From assembly GCA_019321725.1 (NCBI GenBank), contig CM033121.1:10168001-10232000 (forward strand): a stretch of DNA of 64,000 nt, written 5' to 3'. A program made the translations under genes and the position numbers. Source of the stretch: Paulownia fortunei (Eukaryota > Streptophyta > Magnoliopsida > Lamiales > Paulowniaceae). The notes beneath the pieces are model-generated. The model was not told the DNA's origin. It searched no databases and worked only from the letters and a program-made list of their open reading frames with translations. This document shows, piece by piece, positions 1 to 11,849 of this stretch. Numbering within the stretch: the first letter of the stretch is position 1; each line of letters starts with the position of its first letter.

Positions 1-189
1 ATAATGCATGTCATTTCTAATTACATCAATTATGCAATCCTAAGGAACCAATTAATAACTACCAAAAAAACAACATCATAAATCCATCACATAATACAAT
101 CATTCATAACATTCAAAAAATGCATTCAACAATGTAAATACCCACTCATGCATACTTAAGATTAAAATTGCAATATTCATGATATCAGT
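1..189 (-). mobile_element. Internal start of an LTR retrotransposon entering from the left edge
   Basis: AT-rich DNA with no coding potential, lying just inside the minus-strand LTR at 190-1863. Read on the minus strand, the bases right after the LTR end are ACTGATATCATG. TGATATCA agrees at 7 of 8 positions with the TGGTATCA start of the usual plant initiator-tRNA-Met primer-binding site. I infer that this is the leader of a minus-strand element whose body lies outside the window, and that the neighbouring LTR is its 5' LTR rather than a solo LTR. Confidence 0.4.
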
Positions 190-1863
190 TGTTGGAAATA
201 ATTTTATCAAAGAAAAAAAATTCTTTATTTTTCGATCAAATCGGGTGCAGAGGAAAATGGGGAATTAGGCACTACAAATATTTTCATAAAATTAGTGTAG
301 TTATGAATATATAATTTTAATCAATTCTACACAAAACAATAATTATATTTAGGAGGGTTTCAGAAAACATAACCTGATAGAAAAGGTCAATTCTTTTTCT
401 AGTGATGTATTCAGAATTTTCAAGCCTTTTTCACCAATCTTCAATCTGATTGAATTAGACACCAAGGTCTTCCAATCCAATCTTCTACACTAATGAAAAC
501 GAGTGGACGTTCTTAACACTAAATTAAATTATATTGTATTATTTATCTTGTAACATTTTCAACTCATGAAATCATAAAATTGGCTTATGAGAGGGTAAAG
601 AAAATATTCAGCAAGAAGTTAGAGGACTCTTTTTCTCTCTTAGTGAAAACGCATATTAAGTGATAGGAAAGTTATCTTTAACCTTCTTTTTATAATTATA
701 TAGAATTTATAATTCTAGATAATAATTATAATATTAAAATAAATATCTTATATTTATTTATTACCCAACAATATTGAAAATTCTCGGTAATCTTTGATAT
801 TTTATAATTAACACCTAGTTTAGGAAATAATTTTCTATAATTACAAGTAAAATTTAATTTATTGCATAAAATCCATTTCAATATTTATGAAAGTAGATTA
901 GGGACTTGTGGACCTATAATTACAAGCTTCAATAAATTCAAATAATTAATTAAACTCTTTAATTATTTCATCCAATTTATTAATTTCAAGATTACTCCAC
1001 TAAAAAACTGGAATTACACTCTTGTAATTATAGAATATTTTACTGTGATCAACATTAAGCAGTCCAACGATAATCATTACATATGGTTTGACCCTCCATA
1101 GACGATTCATAATTAGAGCTAGGTTTTCTGTTAACCTCTCTAATTATATCTTGTTCTTTGTATTCCATTAATTCACTAGTGAACACTTAATTTATAACTA
1201 AGTTATAAATTTGAGCTCTCTACCATTTAGTTCCTGAATTAACTAATCAAGAAAATTGTCTTTTCACTTTCAGTGGAAAGGTATGGATTCCATATCTGTA
1301 AGTTACATTCCCGGCTATCTATCCCAATATAATCCCAAAATGCAAGTATTTAGGCTGCCGACCAACAAACCTTAAGCGAGTAAATCAATGATTAAACTGA
1401 AATAAATAGGAGTTTATAACCACTTAGGATTAAGATCAACCCCCATATATGATCATCTATTAATGTTATTTGAATATTTAAAAAACAAGAGAAATTATGT
1501 AAAAATTCAAATTACATATGGACCAATCCTATATAAACACTTTATATAAAATGTCTCCATTATGATGTTACAACATCAATAGCTCGGATAAGACCATTAC
1601 ATTCTTAATATTAATGGACCTCTCTTATAATGATTTAATTAAAGATCCCAACTTTAATTAATTTTATTATGAATTAATTTAATTTGTTATCCATAATATT
1701 AATCCTTTCATATATAACACTTATATACTAAGATTATGGTTACATAAATAAACAGGGATTTTCTAAATTAACTAGCATTCCAATATGCATAAAAAACAAG
1801 TATCAAATATTATTTTATTAATTCAATGTGCTAGTACACGCTTTTAGGGCAATATCCCTAGCA
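190..1863 (-). mobile_element. Copia-like LTR, about 1.67 kb, minus orientation
   Basis: The stretch starts TGTTGGAAAT and ends CCCTAGCA, so it has the TG...CA ends of an LTR. Read on the minus strand it begins TGCTAGGGATATTGCCCT, a start style common to plant Ty1/copia LTRs. A primer-site-like motif directly beyond its inner end (178-187) supports the orientation. Immediately to its right begins integrase/RT coding sequence of another copia element (A), so it seems to have inserted into A. I could not find a convincing target-site duplication. No gene lies inside. Confidence 0.55.
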
Positions 1864-2574
1864 AGTACTTATAGTTAAATAAAAAGGTGATGGATCAATT
1901 GAATGGCATAAGGCGTGACTAGTGGTGAGGGAATATATACTTAAGCCTATGGAATTGATTACCAAAAAACATCGCTCTTGTTTCTATCATTGATAGCTAA
2001 CTTAGATTGGCCACTCCAATAGCTAGTTATCAAAAATACATAACAGCCATCTGGGTTTGATAAAGAAAGGAAAATGGGAAAGTATGCAAATTCAAAAGTC
2101 GTTACATGGCCTCAAGCAATCACCTAGGTCATGGTTTAGTTGATTTACCAAAGCTCTTCCTCAACAAGGATATAAGCAAGCACATTTAGATCATACTCTA
2201 TTTTATCAGCATAATAATAAAAAAATTATAAATCTCATTATTTATGCCAATGATATAATTATAATAGGAGATGACCAAGCAGAGATAAAAAGTCTTAACA
2301 AAAACCTGGATACGGAGTTTGAGATGAAAAACTTGGGAAGCTTAAGGTATTTTCTCAAAACAAAGGTTGTGAGGAACAAAGAAGCGATTTAATTTATCGA
2401 AGGAAGTACGTGATTGATTTACTAAATGAGACACGAATGCTACCAGTAAACACTCCCATAGATCCTAATGTGAAGATAGGTGTGGAGTCAACTAACAATC
2501 CAGTAGATAAAGGGAGATATTGGGAAACTTATTTTTTTATCTCACACCGCTTGATATTGAATTTGTTGTAAGTT
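1864..2574 (+). pseudogene. Copia element A: broken reverse-transcriptase fragment
   Basis: Translation in shifting frames gives typical Ty1/copia RT blocks in order: DGSIEWHKA, then HGLKQSPRSWF, GYKQAHLDHTLFYQ, YANDIIIIGDD (the catalytic YVDD has become YAND) and EFEMKNLGSLRYFL. The segment ends near KGRYWETYFFIS, the block before RNase H. Stops and frameshifts make it dead. The protein continues after element C, at 19711, so C inserted into it. The left side is cut by the LTR at 190-1863. Confidence 0.85.
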
Positions 2575-2579
2575 GTTTA
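2575..2579. repeat. Target-site duplication GTTTA, left copy of element C
   Basis: GTTTA directly precedes the 5' LTR of element C, and the same five bases directly follow its 3' LTR at 19706-19710. A 5-bp duplication is what LTR-retrotransposon integrase leaves. Joining the flanks restores the RT/RNase H reading of copia element A, which confirms the insertion. Confidence 0.88.
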
Positions 2580-2776
2580 TATTGGGATTAATTTAATTTC
2601 TAAAAAGTGGGCTTACATATTTAAGTAACAATTATATTATAGGTTATCTAATTTAATAGAGCCAAATAAGTGATCTATTAGTGAGACTCTACGAATATCT
2701 ATTGGGTTTGGACTTTGCAATGTGTAAAAACTCAATACTAGTCAAATTAGGATTGATGGGCTTCTATTTGACCTAG

Positions 2777-2784
2777 TATATAAG
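2777..2784 (+). promoter_or_regulatory. TATA box of the 5' LTR of element C
   Basis: TATATAAG in the U3 part of the LTR. The identical motif occurs at the equivalent place in the 3' LTR (19415-19422). It is a good match to a plant TATA box, and transcription of the retrotransposon would be expected to start roughly 30 bases downstream. Confidence 0.6.
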
Positions 2785-2941
2785 GAACATTGTAAGGTTA
2801 TGTTCCCCAAGTCAAATCAATCATTTTGCTCTTCTCCTCTATTCCCATCTTAGAGAGAGAACCCATGGAGCACCTTAGGATATTTGATTGTGGAAGACAT
2901 TAACCCGATAATAAGGATTTATGTATGCATATGTCAATATG

Positions 2942-3287
2942 TGTAATACCCGAGCCTCGTGCTACTCACCTCACCAATATAGTTCATACATTTCATGTTA
3001 CGTATGTGCTATTGCATTTTTAATTGATATTTCATAATGCACTATATGTTATACGATAGTTTTAATAATTAAACTTCTGAAGTTGTCACCCGATATTAGT
3101 TTCCAAATTCTTTAATCTAATTGATTGAGTTGGTACTAAGATACAAGGATTTAGGTGTCAACTATCAGATACTATAAGGATACACGTGAGTGAAAGGTGG
3201 CATCATTGTGTTTATCGGTGTAGGATAAACTATGCGAATAAATAAATAAAAATATTATGTATTAATTATATATATATATAAGAAAAA

Positions 3288-3323
<36 letters not shown>

Positions 3324-5241
3324 ATGGGTAGATGTACGAAATATATATATATATATATATATAAGTATATGTGTGGAGTATAATAAAATGATACCATAAT
3401 ATGTATATATATACATATGCATATATGTACACACGTGTACAGTGTAGTAATAGTTATAATATATTATACATATGTTATAATATATTATATTAGATTTTCT
3501 TAGTAGCTAAGTAATAGTTAAGTTATTAACACACACACACTCACGACAGCAGAGAAACAAAAAAAAGAAGAAAAAGAAAGAAGAGAGAAAGAAAAAAAAA
3601 AGAGGGTGCTCCAACAAATTTCAACGGTAGGAATTGGAGAAAATTTTGGGTAAGTCCCTTCTCATTTTTGTACGGATAAAAATATATATTTATGCCATTT
3701 ATTTCTAATTTGAAAGAAAGTTTTTTTTATTTGAATTAACTAGTTATCTATCTGTGAGACAATAATTAATACACACCTTTAATTCTAAATTAGTTACAAA
3801 GATTTGATTTTTGTTATCTTGTATTAATCGAATCAAGGAGCTAATTTAATTGAGGGATTGGTTGTGGGGATTATAACACATCAATTAGATAATATTAGAA
3901 TAAATTCGAGATGAGAAATTAAGGTATTTAAAAGGTTCTAATTGGGGTGAAATATAAATTTTAAGGTTAGATTGTTATTTAATTAAATTTAAGATTTAAG
4001 ATCCCTTATGAGATTTGATATAGAAACCTATTGGTTAAGAATGAAATTAATATGCTATACTTTTACAGTCTATCTTATATCTAAGGTTAGGGAGGAGAAT
4101 CTTATTAACCTTCAGTAGGACATCAAAGGTGAAAGGTAAGTAAAAATCCATTTACAACTACAATGTATCGACATACTATTTCGTGCATTATCTATATTAA
4201 AGGTGATCCCTGTGTCTTGATGTATGTATTGTGAGTATTATACATACCTTATAGTACATATGTTGCTTGGATGATAGGACATAGGATCTATTGTGTCATT
4301 GGACATGACATTCATTAGCATTTACATATTCATGCATAACACGTGCTCACAGTTGAGATTTTTGCACGCATGACATTATTTTCAAAAAGAAAATATTCTG
4401 GTTGGCCACTACTAGTGTACCGAGGCCTATGTGGCTTATTTATATGATATTTTGGGGCGCCACGAGTATTACTTCTCGGAGGATCATAGGGATTGACAGG
4501 GGGTGTGCCTCTGGTGGTCATGAGAGGGTGGACCACTTGACTATACCCTTATCGACGCCACTGGTGGGAAGACTTCTGGAGGGTCACAAGGGAAGACAGG
4601 GGGTGGACCTTTGGTGATCCCACGAGATGGCCCCCGAACTGTGTCGATCTGTTTATAGTCATGTGATTATTGATATTGTTGAGAGTTCTATCCAGTACAT
4701 AGTACGTGGGCCAAGGGCCCAGACATGGAAAATGATTTTGAATGAACTATTTTTATGCATGAGTTTGCATTCTTGTCATGACCTCATAGAAATGCATTGC
4801 ATATATGTTAGATTATCCTTTCATCATGCATGATTTTCACTTACTGGGCATTAGCTCACGTAGTTCACGCATTGTAGCTGAGTTTGGTGATACTTGAAGC
4901 CATGGACTTACTGGGCAAGCAGCTGGAGTTCCTACAGGTTATGGGATCAGTGTACATGGATGATGACCTGTTGGGCTGGTTGTTAGTTTATTTGATTTTG
5001 GAGTCTACTGTATTAAGTTTTGGGACTTGTACTGTGTGTTACTTTTAAAACTAGTATGTACATGGATATGTAAATATTATGGTTGTTATGGGTACTCTGT
5101 AGGTATATATATTAGTCTCTGAGTGGGAAAATAGTTTATTGTTTAAATATGTTACACGAAAAAAAAATTCATGCAAGCACAGAGGTTCTATCATGTTAAA
5201 TTATACTATATATATAGTTGTGTAGTAATATGGGTGTTATA
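2942..5241 (+). mobile_element. Chromovirus-like LTR D (2300 bp), probably solo
   Basis: Inserted in the 5' LTR of C. The uninterrupted 3' LTR shows the empty site (GTCAATATGCATCAATAC), so the ends are exact. The element runs from TGTAATACCC to GGGTGTTATA, which form imperfect inverted ends, and is flanked by ATATG and ATATA, a 5-bp duplication with one change. TGTAATACCC is a typical start of Tekay/Del chromovirus LTRs, and a length over 2 kb fits that group. No gag-pol is present, so I read it as a solo LTR left by recombination. It contains AT and AC microsatellites, an A/G-rich tract and two diverged GC-richer repeats near 4450-4640. Short ORFs inside look like chance. Confidence 0.72.
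3262..3364. repeat. AT microsatellite inside LTR D
   Basis: Two long (TA)n runs at about 3264-3320 and 3342-3364, separated by a short unique spacer. A shorter AC run lies near 3530 and a purine-rich tract at about 3555-3605. These lie inside the chromovirus-like LTR and have no coding content. Confidence 0.85.
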
Positions 5242-5373
5242 ATATACATCAATACAGATTGTGGATTAAGATACGCTTCCGATTTAAGTATTCAGTTCTT
5301 TTTCTTGATAATTTACGTGATGATCCTAGATTATATGATTGTGTCAATCATATTTATATTAAAGTCTAACAAG

Positions 5374-5388
5374 TGCTATTAGAGCAGG
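5374..5388 (+). promoter_or_regulatory. Primer-binding site of element C (tRNA-iMet type)
   Basis: Two bases after the LTR end lies TGCTATTAGAGCAGG. It matches the usual plant copia primer site TGGTATCAGAGCAGG at 13 of 15 positions. This site pairs with the 3' end of initiator tRNA-Met to prime minus-strand DNA synthesis. Confidence 0.8.
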
Positions 5389-7059
5389 TCATGTTAGATT
5401 ATCAAAAAATTTAATTTCTTCTTTCATTAATTACGTTTGGTGTTATAATTTTATTTGAAAGAAGAAATCAGGAAGAACTTTTCTGAAATTGGGGTTCTAT
5501 TGAAAATTATTTTTTGTTAAATAATTTCATGATGATTTTAGTAGCAATCTTTGTAAAATTTTGTTTCTTCTTTCTCGATTAAATTCAATTTCATAATCTT
5601 GTTTAAAAGAAGAATTGAGAAATTATTTTTGTGAATTTTCGTTCGAGTCAGGTTGTTATTGAACTTAATAAGTTTGTTCAGAATTTTCCTTCAAGCCTTC
5701 TCAAGTTTCTACCTTTTTTTTATTGTTTACACTTTAAAAAACATTCTGGACAATTCCAATCAAAATGGATTCAGATAAAGGATATGGGGTGATTGATCCG
5801 GGTTAACGAGCACCCCATCCCAAAATTTAATTTTCTTATTGTTTTCTTTAGTTGATTTTTGGGTGAAGAAAAAGGCCATGAATCTAGGGTATTAACTTGA
5901 AGAAATTGGACCTTTAATTTTCTTTTGGGCTAAAGGTTTTTTGTTTAAAAGAAATTTTAAGGCTTAAGTTAAGTTTTGATTTTTGGTTTGATTTAGTTTT
6001 GGCTTAGAATCCAAATAAGGTTATATTTTGAACTTAATATATTATTGGGCTCAAACTTATAATATTGGATTTTTGGCCAAATTTAGTTATGGGCCTAATT
6101 TGATCTTGAGTTCATTTTAATTTTGTCTTTAAATTCAAATAAAGTTGATTTTTTAGCCTAATTTAATTTTTGGTCTGAAATCCAAATAAGGTTGAATTTT
6201 GAGCTTAAGTTTAGGCACATTCTTTAGGTCATAAAGTGGTAAGATTTAATCTAACTCATAAGGATTGAATTAGATTTGAGTTCCAATTGAGTTCAAGTCT
6301 AATTCGCAGAACTTGACTCAATTTCAGTAAAATCCCATTAAAAAAATTAATAATTTAATTTTGCAAATTTTATCTTATATTTTGAGATAAATTAAAATGA
6401 TATGTCGCCATAGTAACCTCTATTATTAAATTGATTTTGAAATATTATATATCAAGTGAAAGATTTGCATTATGTCTATATCTCTGCAGATAATAATCGG
6501 CCCAAAGGAAGGTTATTATTTGGCCAGATGATAGACATGTGAAGTAAAATTGGGAATATATTTGTTCCTACTTGTTTGGTATTTCAAAATAAATTAATTG
6601 AAACAATACGTTGTCAAAGTAACATCTATTATATAGATTTATTTATTTTGGGATATTAAGATGTGTATGTTTGTTATTTATGCTAATAATAATCGGCCCA
6701 AATGAAGGTTATTATTTGGTCAAATAATAAACATACTTGTGGTAATAAATATGTGATTATTATTAGGTTTTTCATGTGAGCAATAATCGACCTAAAGGAA
6801 GGTTATTGTTTGACAGGATTAATTATTAGTATTTAATTACTATATTGAGAGTATCACTTACAGTTGATGTTTCTATCCAAAGATTAAATATCAATGTTAT
6901 GATAGGTATTTCATGATAGAGCCCACTATTATTCAATTATGTCATGCATATATATGGATTTTTGTAATTATATTATGACATGAATATTGATTATGAGCGT
7001 GTTATTTATTTTTGTTCTCCGAATTAAGTTTTTGCTTATATTTCTACAAGATCTGCCAA
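5389..7059 (+). other. Untranslated leader of copia element C
   Basis: About 1.7 kb between the primer site and the first gag similarity, with no coding potential. From about 5860 to 6240 it holds T/A-rich degenerate repeats of a GGCTTAA/AATCCAAATAAGGTT type. Three copies of a 26-bp hairpin-like motif (AATAATC...GGTTATT) lie at 6492-6517, 6688-6713 and 6782-6807. Long leaders are usual where packaging and dimerisation signals are kept, but that role is only an inference here. Confidence 0.65.
6492..6807 (+). repeat. Three 26-bp hairpin-like repeats in the leader of C
   Basis: Copies at 6492-6517, 6688-6713 and 6782-6807 share AATAATCGGCCCAAAGGAAG followed by GTTATT, with one or two changes each. 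The ends AATAATC and GGTTATT can pair as a 7-bp stem with one mismatch. The first two copies stay similar for about 20 further bases. They lie in the last 600 bases before gag. Confidence 0.7.
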
Positions 7060-8135
7060 TATTAATTTTATTTGTGCTTAAAGGCACAAACTTCAAGAAT
7101 TTAAAAGAGAACATTGCGATTGTTCTTGGGTGCATGGATCTTGACCATGCACTTCAGATAGAACGATCTATTACTTTTACTAACAAAAGTTCCCCTAAGG
7201 CTAAAAGGACTTTAAAAGTGAGATCATTCTAAACGCTTGAGTCTTATGATCAAAAAGTGCACCAATTCGAAAATATTTAGAAGCACTACGTTAGAGGAGG
7301 ATAGTGTTAAGAAGTTCCTTAAAGATATTGGTTGAAATAAGCATCTTTTGGCTGATCATGTTTCAGTAAGGTATAAAGGAAAAAGGAACATTAGGGAGTA
7401 CATTATGGAAATGTCTAATCCCACTTTCAAACTAAAGGTACTAAAGTTAGAGCTATTTGAGGACTTGCGTGCATATGGTTTTATTTCTCTTCCTGCACAA
7501 TATGATCAATTTAAAGTGAGTGACAACACCATAAAGGATAAATGGACTCTTAACGAGTTCGTATATGTGCAAGAAAAAGAAAGGTTTGGGCGAGAAAAGA
7601 CTAAAAATGTTCATTTAGCAACTACCCCTCAAAATAAAAGTAAGCTATAATTGAGACACTATAACAGAAATTGTGAAAGAAACAGGAGGAATTTACATGT
7701 TACTTCTATAAGAAAGGTGAACACATAAAGAAGAAATGTTCCAAGTATTCTAATATGCTTCTCCCTTTGGTTTATTTTGAAGTTAGTTTAGTTTTTGTAC
7801 CTAGACAACTTGGTGGGTAGATTTTGATTCTACTATTCACATAAATGTGTCTATGCAGGGTTGTCTATTGAGTCAACAACTAAGTGATGTTGAAAGATGC
7901 ATCTATGTGGGCTATGACAAAATAGTTACAGTTGAGGCTATACAGGTTTTTAGGATATCATTAATAGTCGGTTATTTTTTGAATTTGAAAGAGACATATA
8001 GTATCATCATTTAGATAGAGTATGATTTCTATTTTCACTTTGAACAAATTCAGTTATTTTTATTCATTTGCAAATAGCAAATTTAGTCTCTTTCAAGATT
8101 TAAATCTTATTGGTGCAAGTTCTTTATTGTGGATG
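7060..8135 (+). pseudogene. Copia element C: gag and start of protease (broken)
   Basis: Gag of the UBN2/copia type in several frames. It begins GTNFKNLKENIAIVLGCMDL, followed by the block RYKGKRNIREYIMEMSNPTF and then ISLPAQYDQFKVS and KDKWTLNE (7348-7650). A decayed CCHC zinc knuckle reads CYFYKKGEHIKKKC near 7695-7740. From about 7815 the protease-like block WWVDFDSTIHI follows, with the active-site D-S-G changed to D-S-T. Stops and frameshifts occur throughout. The reading breaks at 8140 where element E inserted and resumes at 16911 in the pre-integrase region. Confidence 0.85.
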
Positions 8136-8140
8136 ATAAC
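8136..8140. repeat. Target-site duplication ATAAC, left copy of element E
   Basis: ATAAC precedes the LTR of E at 8141, and GTAAC follows the other LTR at 16906-16910. They agree at four of five bases. Joining the flanks restores the copia pre-integrase reading (…YILDTIVLYNE…), so the insertion point is secure. Confidence 0.75.
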
Positions 8141-10141
8141 TGCTACAACTTTAAGGTTGCAAACCCAAGTGTAAGTTGTATAAAGTAATAAATTTCTCGT
8201 GAGTCCGAGGTCGATCCACAGCGAAGTTGCTTGAAGAATTTAGGATTATAATTCTAAAACAATAGGATTTATGTGATTCAAAATATATGAAAAATTAATG
8301 TATGGTGTAACTAAAGAAAAACCAAAGTAATAAAAGTACTGAAAATTAGGTATTCACTCTTGAGTTTTGGATAGAGAAATGATTATTTATTCTTTTTACC
8401 TCGCTTAATTACCACTATTGGAATCCATACATAATGAAGGTTCCAATGGGAAGATATTATCAAATTATTCATACAATAAGGTAATCATGATATTGTCTTA
8501 CTATTTGCAAATTATCTCTTAATGCCAACCCTTATTTATGGGATCAAATATTTATACACACCTTTGTCAACAACAAATCAAGATTTCACATTAGCACTCG
8601 ACTGGGTAGAACCGTACAATAAGTTAAATGAACCTAAGTATTTATTGTGTCATTGAAGATACATAAATCAAGAATCACCACAAAACAAGTAGGGTTTAGA
8701 TCAAAACTTAAAATAATAATACAACATACTTAAATATTTTCTACCCTTGTAACTGTTCATCTTCATTCATTATGAGTTTTTCCTCAGTAAAATGAAATTT
8801 ATAAAGACATAATAAAAGTAGGAAAGACTAAAAATAGAAGAGAAACTAGAGAATGCATTTCTATTATTACTAGAAAACTTACATTATTAGAAAACATACA
8901 TAGTAGAAAACTTAGCATAAAGAAACCCTCTACCCCCCCCCCTCTCTTGCAAGCTTAATACATGGCCTATTTATAGTACTTGGAGTATGCTAGAGGTCAA
9001 ACAAATAATGAAGGAGTTAATCAAGTGGTATGTGAGTTGTCAACAGTTGGTAAGCTGTTTCACCAAGTCCTCAAAATTCTCACATACCCGAGTGAATTAC
9101 ATTTTTAGGTTAGATACAGCCAGAGTTTGATGATGAGTAGATAACAAAAGTTGTCGATCTTTCAATGCTGATATATTCTCATATATCATTTGTCAAATTT
9201 GGCTGTCGGATAAGGGAGATATGGTCAAATTATCGAATCATTTCCAAGAGTCATCCTTTAACAGCAGCAACATATTACAGCATATGTTTTTACCATTTTG
9301 ACACATTTTCTCACTATCTTGTCCTAACAAACTTGTTTATTTACCTCTTATGTATAACATATCCAAATCTCAGCCCAAAATAAATTTGGACTTAAGAGAT
9401 ATGACCCAATTGGTCAAATAAGTCAATAATGGGCTGAACTCTGATTTGAATTTTTGGTGATCTATTTTGTACAACAAATTGAACGAATTTTCTGCTGTAA
9501 TCAAGACTGAATTAAGCTAAACCTCCAACAGAAAATTTGTAGTCCTATCTCTTTTCTTTCAAATGAAGTAAGATTCAAGTTTATAAGGCTTTTGATCATA
9601 GAGTTATGTGCAAAATACCAAAATTGCACAAGTCTAGAAACATACTTCTTTTGATCTTTTTATATTCATTGATTCCCTAACTTAAAACATTAATAAAAAA
9701 ATAATATTAACAAGAATAAAGCAAGAAAAGTACAAAGGATTTGATATAAAAATATGTCAAAATATGCACTTATCAAAAATATATGAAAATATATAATGGG
9801 TTGAACTCTGATCCGAATTTTTGGTGATCTATTTTGTGCAACCACTTGGATGAATTCTTTGCTATAATAAAGACTGAATTAGGTGAGCTTCTAATAGAAA
9901 AATTGTATTCCTATCTCTTGGGTTTTAAATAAAGCAAGATTCAGGTCCATAGGGTTTTGGATCATGGAGTTATGACCAAAATACCAAAACTGCACAAGTC
10001 TAAAAATATATTTTTTTTATCTTTTTCTATTCATTGATTCCCTAACACAAAATATTAATAAAACAATAATATTAACAAGAATAAAACAAGAAAAATATAA
10101 AGGATTTGATACAAAAATATATCAAAAATATGCACTTATCA
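8141..10141 (-). repeat. 3' LTR of gypsy element E with a duplicated U3 end
   Basis: Plus-strand ends are TGCTACAACT and GCACTTATCA. Read on the minus strand it starts TGATAAGTGCATATTTT. Compared with the right LTR it carries an extra copy of the last 350 or so bases: 9424-9775 and about 9790-10141 are about 85 percent alike, and both end in CACTTATCA. The polypurine tract adjoins only the outer copy. A minus-strand TATA motif CTATAAATAG lies at 8967-8976. The segment 8180-8900 is related to the LTR fragment in the intron at 45838-46756. Confidence 0.85.
8967..8976 (-). promoter_or_regulatory. TATA box in the LTR of element E
   Basis: CTATAAATAG on the minus strand, matched by CTATAAATAT at 16096-16105 in the other LTR. 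It is in the right orientation for transcription of the element. Confidence 0.5.
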
Positions 10142-10151
10142 AATTCCCCCA
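10142..10151 (-). promoter_or_regulatory. Polypurine tract of element E
   Basis: On the minus strand TATGGGGGAATT runs directly into the LTR start TGATAAG. A G-rich purine run touching the 3' LTR is the primer for plus-strand DNA synthesis in LTR retrotransposons, and it fixes the LTR boundary here. Confidence 0.8.
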
Positions 10152-11849
10152 TACTTAACCCTTGTTTGTTCTCGAGCAAGCCTAAAACAAACTTAAACTA
10201 ATCCACTTTCATAGGAAATCCCGATTGTATTTAGCATATGACAAGCCTTTAAACCCCTAAGTGGCCGATAGAGGATGAGTTATAGTCTCGTGAGGGTTTC
10301 CAGTGGTGATACCCACAAACACCTATGATAACTATCTTCCAACTATTATTCTTAGGAAGCAACAAAGTAATATGAAAATGAAATCAAATAAGTGTTGAGT
10401 TTAACTCTTAGTCATTCAAAAGTCAATACATTTCTACAATAAGCATACTCAAGTGTGTGTGTGGATAGTTAATGTCAATAGTGACGAAACTATACATGCT
10501 TCAAATAAGTCAATTATCATAGAATCTTACAAAAATGATCACGCAATCTCTAATGGAAAAGTTAAACGTCATAGGCTCTTCCTTTGCTGCAAATCTCCAC
10601 TATACTGAAGGCACCACACAAAATCAAAAGGTATTTAACAAAGGTTATAATGGGGCCAAAGGGTAGTAATGTGGCTAAGAAATAAAATGATAGAATGTAA
10701 CAAAGGTTCTAAAAATTTCATGGAACTAGAAACATAGAGTTTTTCGATGAAAAATTCTCAAGCTCCATGAATTTCGACACCAAGGTCTATTATTATTGAA
10801 TTGGACCCTCTTCATCTTTTTTTTTCATCTTGCAACATCCCATTTTTAGTTGCAACTCGTAATATTTTTTGCACTTTGCAAATTTTCTCTCTTTTTTTTT
10901 TTTGAAGAGAAACTCTCCCTCAATTATCTTCTACTCCAACCTAAATTTCTTTTGTAAGTTCACCCTATCAATGGAATGTCTCTTAAACTCCAAATCATTT
11001 TTAGAACAAGAGTTGGATAATAGTGTATTTAGGCTACGTAAAAAGATATGGTTACAAAAAAAGTTTATTTATTGAAAAGGCTCAAAGTGGCTCAGTAGGG
11101 GAATGTTCTCTTGGAACATCACATGAGGAACAAGTTGATTCAAAAATGGTGCTAGAAAGCCTAATACCTTAATCATTTTTCTAGTGGTGCTCTATCAGTT
11201 GTTCATCTCGACAAACTAAAAGAAAAAGTTCTAATACTCAACCCCTACATGTTGAAGATCTAAGTGACGATAAGAGCGAGGGAGGGCATAAGAACTTTCT
11301 ATTTTGACATGTTTGCCTTCACACTGAATAATATAACTATTTGTGCAAAAACAAATTGAGTATAATTATCGCAAAAGTATATTAATCAAATAACAACATC
11401 AAAATCCAAAACAATACCCATAATCAATCAAACCACATTATTCATGCTTAATTTTAATCATTGAAGTTGGAAGACCTCTACAACTCAAAAAAATTAAGAA
11501 AAAATTTGGTAATTCACAAACTTGACATGTTATGCAAAAAATAGGAATGCGTCTCAAGAGTGTTACAATTACCCTTTACTCTGCCATTATTTTTCATGGT
11601 TTCAATGGACCCATAAGAAAACACGCTTGATTTTTTTATAAATAAAATACTAGAAAAATATACATTAAACATGCAAGTCATGATATCAACTATCCTTCCC
11701 CCCAACCTAATCGAGACATTGTCCCGAATGTCAAAAATAGATAAAAAAAAGTAGAGTATAAAAGATATCATCTAAAGTGCGATTTAAAAAAAATAAAGTT
11801 GAAACAGCACAAAACACATACTATTAGATAAAACCATTAACATTAAGTA
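10152..11849 (-). other. Non-coding 3' internal region of element E
   Basis: No recognisable protein on either strand. The region near the polypurine tract is unremarkable AT-rich DNA. Open frames at 10869-11075 and 11514-11771 are short, low in complexity and not supported by any known motif. It separates the LOG-like copy from the 3' LTR. Confidence 0.5.

Larger units (their letters stand above)
2580..5371 (+). repeat. 5' LTR of copia element C, interrupted
   Basis: Bases 2580-2941 and 5247-5371 align with the 3' LTR at 19218-19705. The original TG start has mutated to TA (TATTGGGATT against TGTTGGGATT), and the end is AAAGTCTAACA in both copies. The LTR was about 488 bp before the 2300-bp element D inserted at 2942. 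The promoter TATATAAG is at 2777-2784. Confidence 0.9.

Noticed and set aside
4330..4833. Overlapping ORFs on both strands in LTR D
   Set aside because: They lie in non-coding LTR sequence made of two diverged GC-richer repeats, share no motif with any protein, and have opposite-strand shadows.
9165..9383. ORF repeated at 16291-16503 in similar form
   Set aside because: Both are the same segment of the two LTRs of element E. The similarity comes from LTR identity, not from a conserved gene.
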